DNA of 9,720 bases from Thermoleophilaceae bacterium. Lineage in GTDB: Bacteria; Actinomycetota; Thermoleophilia; Solirubrobacterales; Thermoleophilaceae. The stretch spans positions 1-9,720 of the forward strand of contig JACCSF010000366.1 of assembly GCA_013813135.1 (NCBI GenBank). Direction: 5' to 3'. Below are positions 5,981 to 9,720 of this stretch, in pieces. The translations under genes were made by a program, and so were the position numbers. Numbering within the stretch: position 1 is the stretch's first letter; every line of letters starts with the position of its first letter. The notes beneath the pieces are model-generated. The model saw only the letters and a list, made by a program, of their open reading frames with translations. It had not been told where the DNA came from and ran no database searches.

Positions 5981-6871
5981 CTAACGCTCTTGAGCGAGCG
6001 ACTCCAGCCGCTTGCGCGCCCGCGACAACCCGCGGGCGAACGACGCGATGTCCGCCCAGGGATCGCCCTTGGCCTCCAGGCGGCGCGGCACGCTCTTCAC
6101 CGTCCAGCGGTCTGGGCGTAGCTTCGAGTCGGACAGCTCCTCCCAACCGATCGGGGTGGCCACCGGCGCCCCCGGCCGCGGCCGCACCGCGTACGGCGGT
6201 ACGGCGGTTTGCGCGTAGGCGTTGCGCATCACGTCGACCAGGATGCGCCCGCCGCGCTCCGACTTGCGGAACTCCGTGGTCAGGTCGTCCGGATGGCGGC
6301 TCGCGAGCAGCTCGGCGGCCGCGCGGGCGAAGGGGCGGACGTCTTCGAAGGTGGCGCGCCGGCGCAGCGGGGTCCATACGTGGATGCCCTTCGAGCCGGT
6401 CACCTGGGCGAACGGCTCCATGCCGATCTCGCGCAGCAGGTCGCCGGTGTGCCGAGCCGCGCGGCGGACGGTGGCGAAGTCGGCCCCCGGCGCCGGGTCG
6501 AGGTCGAACACGAGCCGGTCGGGCTGGCGCAGCCGGTCGGCGCGCGACAGCCACACGTGCGGCGTGATCGTGTTCTGGCCGACCAGGTACACGAGCGTGT
6601 CGACGTTGGAGATGAGCGCGTGCACCAGCGTGCCGCCGCGCTTCTCGACCTCCACACGCCTGATCCAGGCGGGGTAGTGGTCGGGGACGTTCTTGTGGAA
6701 GAAGCCCTCACCGCCGATCCCGTTGGTGAAGCGCAGCATGCTGATCGGCCGGTCGCGAACGTGCGGCAGCATCCACTCCGACACCGCCTCGTAGTACGCG
6801 GCGATGTCAGCCTTGGTCAGGCCGTCCTGGGGGAAGAGCAGCTTGTCCGGATGGGTGATCTCGACGTTCAT
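5981..6871 (-). CDS. LigD-type polymerase/primase domain protein (stand-alone)
   Basis: A 296-residue archaeo-eukaryotic primase-superfamily protein equal to the polymerase domain of LigD. Family members extend DNA ends, preferring ribonucleotides, during non-homologous end joining. Visible motifs: the N-terminal ITHPDKLLFPQDGLTKADIAAYY (5-27), FFHKN (57-61), VGQNTITPHVWLSR (97-110), the metal-binding D123 and D125 of VFDLDP, the TGSKGIHVW loop (158-166) with S160 and H164, and the third metal ligand D213 in GRILVDVMRN. All expected catalytic residues are present and the length is normal for the isolated domain. The open frame extends to 7588, but that part is a shadow of the ligase gene. The ATG at 6871 overlaps the ligase stop (ATGA), so translation is probably coupled. 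Last of the three LigD-type genes. Confidence 0.94.
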   Translation of the reverse strand: MNVEITHPDKLLFPQDGLTKADIAAYYEAVSEWMLPHVRDRPISMLRFTNGIGGEGFFHKNVPDHYPAWIRRVEVEKRGGTLVHALISNVDTLVYLVGQNTITPHVWLSRADRLRQPDRLVFDLDPAPGADFATVRRAARHTGDLLREIGMEPFAQVTGSKGIHVWTPLRRRATFEDVRPFARAAAELLASRHPDDLTTEFRKSERGGRILVDVMRNAYAQTAVPPYAVRPRPGAPVATPIGWEELSDSKLRPDRWTVKSVPRRLEAKGDPWADIASFARGLSRARKRLESLAQER

Positions 6872-7767
6872 GCCGGCCGCTCCCGCACTACCTCGCGCGC
6901 GGGCTTGTCGTTGCGCAGCCCCAGGAAGCGCGGGTGGCGCAGGCGCCCGTCGCGCGTCCACTCCGTGAAGGCGACCTGCCCGACCAGCTCCGGGTCCACC
7001 CAGTGGGTTCCGCGCGGGATCGGGCGCACGTCGGCGAACGGTGAGTCGCCGCGCTCCAGCTTGCGCAACCGCTGCCCCAGCTCGCTCAGCGTGTCGTGGT
7101 CGAAGCCGGTGCCCACCTTGCCGGCGTAGCGCAGCTGCCCGTCCTCCCAGTGGCCGACGAGCAGCGCTCCGAAGTCCGTGCGCGACCCCTGCGGCGCGGT
7201 GTAACCGCCGATCACGAGCTCCTGCTCGGCGTGGCACTTGAGCTTGCGCCAGTCGCTCGAACGCGCGGAGCGGTAGAGGCTGTCGGCCCGTTTGGCCATC
7301 ACACCCTCCAGGCCCTTGCGGCAGGCCTCCTGGAAGAGCCGTTCGCCGTACTCGTTTCGGTGCGGCGTGAAGCGAACAGCGCCGTGGAAGCGCAGCGCGC
7401 TGCGCAGCTCGGCCTTGCGCTCGCGCAGCGACAGATCGCGCAGGTCGCGCCCGTCCAGGCGCAGCAGGTCGAACACGTAGAGGAACACCGCGACTCGCTC
7501 GCGCCCGCGCCGCTGCAGGCGCTGGAAGCTCGTGATGCCGCGCCGGTCGAACGCGACGATCTCGCCGTCGATCACGAAGTTCTGCCACGCCTCGGCCTCG
7601 AGGGCCGTCACCAGCTCAGGGTAGTCGCACGACATGCTCCGGTCCGTCCGGGAGAACAACCGGATGCCACCGTTATCGCGATGCGCCAGACAGCGCACGC
7701 CGTCCAGCTTGCGCTCGAAGATCCAACCGGGGTCAGAGAAGGGCTCGTCCCAGAGGACGGCCTTCAT
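6868..7767 (-). CDS. ATP-dependent DNA ligase (LigD ligase domain, stand-alone)
   Basis: A 299-residue ligase that would seal nicks with ATP through a lysyl-AMP intermediate. The catalytic lysine is K20 in the KLDGVR motif (20-25). The other nucleotidyltransferase motifs follow: VIDGEIVAFD (65-74), VFLYVFDLL (94-102), EGVMAKR (154-160) and WRKLKC (173-178). Residues about 185-299 form the OB-fold domain (VIGGYTAPQGSRTDFGALLV, then YAGKVGTGF). This equals the LigD ligase domain with no polymerase or phosphoesterase attached. Start choice: ATG 7767 has no clear ribosome-binding site. Upstream in-frame codons read LTDYKP, like the usual family N-terminus (Y-x-P-M), and a CTG at 7785 would overlap the previous stop as CTGA, giving 305 residues. 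It lies 14 bp after the phosphoesterase fusion and overlaps the polymerase gene by 4 bp. Confidence 0.94.
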   Translation of the reverse strand: MKAVLWDEPFSDPGWIFERKLDGVRCLAHRDNGGIRLFSRTDRSMSCDYPELVTALEAEAWQNFVIDGEIVAFDRRGITSFQRLQRRGRERVAVFLYVFDLLRLDGRDLRDLSLRERKAELRSALRFHGAVRFTPHRNEYGERLFQEACRKGLEGVMAKRADSLYRSARSSDWRKLKCHAEQELVIGGYTAPQGSRTDFGALLVGHWEDGQLRYAGKVGTGFDHDTLSELGQRLRKLERGDSPFADVRPIPRGTHWVDPELVGQVAFTEWTRDGRLRHPRFLGLRNDKPAREVVRERPA

Positions 7768-7781
7768 CGGCTTGTAGTCGG

Positions 7782-8126
7782 TCAGCGCTTCTTATTGTCC
7801 ACTGCGCGCTGCAGCTGTGACTTGTTCATGCTCGAGCGGCCCTCGACACCCAGCTTCTTGGCCTCGTTGTAGAGCTGGTCGCGCGTGCGCCCCTTGGGGC
7901 CGCTGCTGCCCGAGCGCTGGCCGCCGCGGCGGCTCGACGTCATGTCCTGCGTCGAGGTGCGTGAGCGTGTCCGCGACTCGCCGCTGCGGGCGCGCTCCTT
8001 GTTCACGGTGCGGGCGGCGATCTCCTCCGTTCGCTCCTCGGACCGGCCCGGCTGCTTCTCGCTCTTCCTGATCTTCTCGTATTGCCGGGCACGCTTGGTG
8101 CCCTTTTTCACTCCACCGGGTGGCAT
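7782..8126 (-). CDS. Possible internal-start product: free plasmid-stabilization-like basic protein
   Basis: In frame within the phosphoesterase fusion, an ATG at 8126 begins MPPGGVKKGTKRARQYEKI, which is how free-standing relatives of this module usually begin. Translation from here would give 114 residues: a charged helical N-terminus (RARQYEKIRKSEKQPGRSEE), the conserved AARTVNKERARSGE segment, a Ser/Arg/Gly-rich linker (STQDMTSSRRGGQRSG), and the C-terminal SAP/Rho-N-like helices. A strong ribosome-binding site precedes it, the best in the window. Free relatives are known by name only; their function in plasmid or DNA maintenance is not well established. Whether both forms are made cannot be decided from sequence. 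Confidence 0.55.
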   Translation of the reverse strand: MPPGGVKKGTKRARQYEKIRKSEKQPGRSEERTEEIAARTVNKERARSGESRTRSRTSTQDMTSSRRGGQRSGSSGPKGRTRDQLYNEAKKLGVEGRSSMNKSQLQRAVDNKKR

Positions 8127-8579
8127 TTCGCCTCCTCTCGGTGCTTGTAGGCGCTTACCCTCGATCGTGCGGCCGGACACCACCGACTCGGGACGGGTCG
8201 CGACGGGGTCGCCCGTGTCCGCGTACTCGTCGCGGCGCTTGACGAGCAGCCAGCGGCGGCCGTCGATGTGGCGCAGGCTCCAGCCGCCGCGCAGCTTCTC
8301 GCCCTCGAGCCAGAACGAGGCGTGGCCGGCTGCCAGCCCCACTTCCATCGGCTCGTCGTGCAGGTTCTCGTAGCGGCCGCGGTCCCAGACGATCACGGGG
8401 CCGGCGCCGTACTCGCCCTCGCCGATCGTGCCCTCGAAGTCGCCCCACGAGATGCTGTGGTCGTCGACCGCCATCGCCAGGCGCTTGTCGCGCGGGTCCA
8501 TCGAAGGGCCCTTCGGCACCAAGCGGAAGTCCCAGTGCATGCTGGTGGCGTGGTGCTGCTGGATTACGAAGCGCGGCAT
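7782..8579 (-). CDS. LigD 3'-phosphoesterase domain fused to a plasmid-stabilization-like DNA-binding module
   Basis: A 265-residue two-part protein. Residues 1-145 match the LigD phosphoesterase (PE) domain, which trims 3'-phosphates and 3'-ribonucleotides at DNA ends before ligation: FVIQQHHATSMHWDFR (4-19), VPKGPSMDP (21-29), DFEGTIGEGEYGAGPVIVWD (47-66) and LEGEKLRGGWSL (91-102). By P. aeruginosa LigD numbering, H42, H48, D50, R52, R76 and H84 correspond to H9, H15, D17, R19, R33 and H41, but Y88 is W45. The usual 10-residue segment between DFRL and VPKGP is missing. Residues 152-265 are very basic and match small actinobacterial proteins annotated as plasmid stabilization protein (EEIAARTVNKERARSGESRT at 185-204), ending in a SAP/Rho-N-like segment (TRDQLYNEAKKLGVEGRS, 232-249). 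Its ATG directly follows the transporter stop (TAGATG). A second start lies at 8126. Confidence 0.88.
   Translation of the reverse strand: MPRFVIQQHHATSMHWDFRLVPKGPSMDPRDKRLAMAVDDHSISWGDFEGTIGEGEYGAGPVIVWDRGRYENLHDEPMEVGLAAGHASFWLEGEKLRGGWSLRHIDGRRWLLVKRRDEYADTGDPVATRPESVVSGRTIEGKRLQAPRGGEMPPGGVKKGTKRARQYEKIRKSEKQPGRSEERTEEIAARTVNKERARSGESRTRSRTSTQDMTSSRRGGQRSGSSGPKGRTRDQLYNEAKKLGVEGRSSMNKSQLQRAVDNKKR
8131..8139 (-). promoter_or_regulatory. Strong Shine-Dalgarno sequence inside the phosphoesterase fusion gene
   Basis: On the minus strand this reads GAGAGGAGG, with AGGAGG ending 4 nt before the in-frame ATG at 8126. It lies inside an open coding frame, where it encodes P-R-G-G, exactly at the boundary between the two protein modules. 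Most other genes here have poor sites, so its quality stands out and supports a separate initiation event. Confidence 0.6.
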
Positions 8580-9494
8580 CTATGTCGCCCGTTGGCCGGG
8601 GCGCAACGGCTCTATCTCGAGCGGCCCCTCGTGGCGCTCCTCCACCTGCAGCGTCGTGTGATCGATGCCGAAGCGCTCGCGCAGGAGGTCGGCGAGCTGG
8701 CGGCGGTGGGATTGCGTGTCGCAGCCGGCGCGCACGGTCACGTGGGCCGACAGGGAGGTCATGCCCGATGTGACCTCCCAGACGTGCAGATCGTGTACCT
8801 CGACCACGTGGCGCTGAGCGGCGAGGATACGGCCGATCTCGTCGGGGTCGAGGCCGCGCGGCGACGCCTCCAGCAGCACGCGCCCCGAGTCGCGCAGCAG
8901 GCCCCACCCCGAGCGCAGCATCAGGGCCGCCACCAGCAGCGCCGCGATGCCGTCGGCGCGGCCGAAGTCGGTGGCGAGGATGACCGCGCCGGCGATCGCC
9001 GTCGCGATGAAGGCGAACAGGTCCGTCAGCACGTGCTGGAAAGCGCCCTCGACGTTCAGGCTGCGCCGCTCGGCGCCGGCCAGCACCCAGGTGGCCGCCA
9101 GGTTCACCACGATGCCGGCGAGCGCGACCGCCAGCACCGGTCCGCCCTCCACCGAGGGCGGGTCGATCAGGCGGCGCACGCCCTCCGCCAGGATCACGAC
9201 CGCCAGCGCCACCAAGGTGGCGCCGTTCACCTGCGCCGACAGGATCTCGGCGCGCTTGAGGCCGAAGGTGAAGCCGCCGCCGGCGGGCCGGCCGGCCAAC
9301 CGCGCGGCGACCAGCGCCAACGCGATCGCGCCGGCGTCCGTGAGCATGTGGGCGGCGTCCGAGAGCAGCGCGAGCGAGTCGGCCAGGATGCCGACCACGA
9401 CCTCCACCACCATGAACGCGAGGATCAGCCCCAGCGCCAGGCCGAGCCGCCTGCTGTCGCCCGCCGGGGCGTGATGATGGTGGTGATGGGCCAT
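8580..9494 (-). CDS. Cation diffusion facilitator (CDF) transporter, zinc-type
   Basis: A 304-residue inner-membrane antiporter of the CzcD/ZitB type, expected to export Zn2+ (possibly Co2+ or Cd2+) using the proton gradient. Six hydrophobic helices are visible, around 16-36, 40-64, 84-108, 117-140, 155-174 and 182-200. The metal-site residues are H49 and D53 in helix 2 (SDAAHMLTDAG) and H154 and D158 in helix 5 (AFQHVLTDLF), the HD-HD arrangement associated with zinc. The cytoplasmic C-terminal domain is present (residues 205-290, VHDLHVWEVTSGMTSLSAHV). Residues 3-8 are six consecutive histidines, in keeping with the His-rich termini of this family. The ATG at 9494 has no good ribosome-binding site. 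Its stop directly abuts the phosphoesterase start, so it is probably the first gene of the transporter and LigD-parts operon, or follows the partial gene at the right edge. Confidence 0.94.
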   Translation of the reverse strand: MAHHHHHHAPAGDSRRLGLALGLILAFMVVEVVVGILADSLALLSDAAHMLTDAGAIALALVAARLAGRPAGGGFTFGLKRAEILSAQVNGATLVALAVVILAEGVRRLIDPPSVEGGPVLAVALAGIVVNLAATWVLAGAERRSLNVEGAFQHVLTDLFAFIATAIAGAVILATDFGRADGIAALLVAALMLRSGWGLLRDSGRVLLEASPRGLDPDEIGRILAAQRHVVEVHDLHVWEVTSGMTSLSAHVTVRAGCDTQSHRRQLADLLRERFGIDHTTLQVEERHEGPLEIEPLRPGQRAT

Positions 9495-9503
9495 CGCGCC
9501 CAG

Positions 9504-9641
9504 ATGGTGACAGGGGTTGAGGCGCCGGAGGGCGGGGTATCGCGCGCCATCGCGCGAGTCGTCGTTACCGGCGCCGGCGGCAACGTCGGCACCAGCCTGC
9601 TGCGCTCGCTCGCCGACGAGTCGGCGGTGGACTCCGTCCTA
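9504..9641 (+). pseudogene. Truncated N-terminus of an NAD-dependent epimerase/dehydratase
   Basis: From ATG 9504 (GTG 9507 is also possible) the frame reads 17 nondescript residues. It then gives a clear extended-SDR N-terminus at 9552-9641: RVVVTGAGGNVGTSLLRSL, then ADESAVDSVL. This is the first beta-strand, the TGxxGxxG NAD(P)-binding loop and the first helix of a sugar-nucleotide-epimerase-like Rossmann fold. After codon 46 the similarity stops abruptly. The same frame stays open to the window edge but encodes low-complexity Pro/Gln/Gly/Arg sequence that is antisense to a better-looking minus-strand gene. The expected rest of the enzyme (about 250 residues or more) is absent, so this looks like a remnant left by deletion or rearrangement. 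Its start is only 9 bp from the divergent transporter start. Confidence 0.6.
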
Positions 9642-9720
9642 GCGCAGCCGCCGGGCGGCGCGCCGCAACCCGGTCACGGCGAGCAGCCCCGTCAGCCCCA
9701 GCGCGGCCACCGCCCACGGC
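9639..9720 (-). CDS. C-terminal end of a probable membrane protein (continues beyond window)
   Basis: Twenty-six codons enter from the right edge and end at TAG 9641-9639. They encode a hydrophobic stretch (PWAVAALGLTGLLAVTGL) followed by a basic end (RRAARRLR), the usual look of a last membrane helix with a positive cytoplasmic tail. Every codon ends in G or C, which is better than the opposing plus frame. The family cannot be identified from so little. It lies 144 bp upstream of the transporter gene on the same strand and could be co-transcribed with it. Confidence 0.5.
   Translation of the reverse strand, partial: PWAVAALGLTGLLAVTGLRRAARRLR

Noticed and set aside
4959..5984. Plus-strand frame of 341 codons
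   Set aside because: It is antisense to the sigma factor and RHH genes and shows no family resemblance.
5889..6554. N-terminal extension of the RHH gene
   Set aside because: It is an out-of-frame shadow of the polymerase gene. The conserved fold begins right after GTG 5888.
6209..7129. Plus-strand frame of 306 codons
   Set aside because: It is antisense to the polymerase and ligase genes, whose catalytic motifs are intact. Its product has no recognisable fold.
6872..7588. N-terminal extension of the polymerase gene upstream of ATG 6871
   Set aside because: The extra 239 residues are Arg/Ala-rich shadow of the ligase gene. The conserved LigD-polymerase N-terminus starts at 6871.
9531..9560. 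Short direct repeat ATCGCGCG ... ATCGCGCG upstream of the transporter
   Set aside because: Two copies of an 8-mer made of the commonest dinucleotides in so GC-rich a sequence are expected by chance.

Overview
The window is very GC-rich, with codon third positions almost always G or C. It is gene-dense, and nearly every gene lies on the minus strand. Genes often overlap by 4 bp or abut, ribosome-binding sites are weak or absent, and at least two starts look leaderless. Together with the gene content this suggests a high-GC actinobacterium. A Thermoleophilia/Solirubrobacterales-like lineage is my best guess, but that is inference, because no rRNA or other decisive marker is present. I see no tRNA, rRNA, CRISPR array or insertion sequence.

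Layout, in window order. 1-498 (-): start of a conserved actinobacterial protein of unknown function, cut by the left edge. 524-2671 (-): a glycogen-debranching-type amylo-alpha-1,6-glucosidase. 2672-2853: divergent intergenic region. 2854-3222 (+): a stand-alone MpsC/DUF2294 protein, the only intact plus-strand gene. 3225-5888 (-): a compact cluster read as RHH/CopG-like protein, RpoD-like sigma factor, YihY/BrkB membrane protein and DUF1360 membrane protein. 5981-9494 (-): a second cluster read as CDF zinc-type transporter, then the three activities of LigD as separate genes in the order phosphoesterase, ligase, polymerase. 9504-9641 (+): the first residues of an NAD-dependent epimerase, cut off after the nucleotide-binding motif. 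9639-9720 (-): the last 26 codons of a membrane protein entering from the right edge.

The DNA-repair cluster is the most interesting part. Bacterial non-homologous end joining normally uses one large LigD with polymerase, phosphoesterase and ligase domains, together with Ku. Here the three parts are separate proteins made from tightly packed genes, and Ku is not in the window. The phosphoesterase gene is unusual in two ways. It lacks a 10-residue segment between its active-site DFR motif and the VPKGP motif. It also runs in frame into a second module that resembles the small basic actinobacterial proteins annotated as 'plasmid stabilization protein', which end in a SAP/Rho-N-like DNA-binding fold. 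An excellent Shine-Dalgarno sequence and ATG lie exactly at the module boundary, so the locus may make both a fusion protein and a free 114-residue protein.

The other cluster pairs a sigma factor, with changed residues in its -10 and -35 recognition helices, with a small RHH regulator and two membrane proteins. A perfect 8-bp inverted repeat spans the sigma-factor stop codon.
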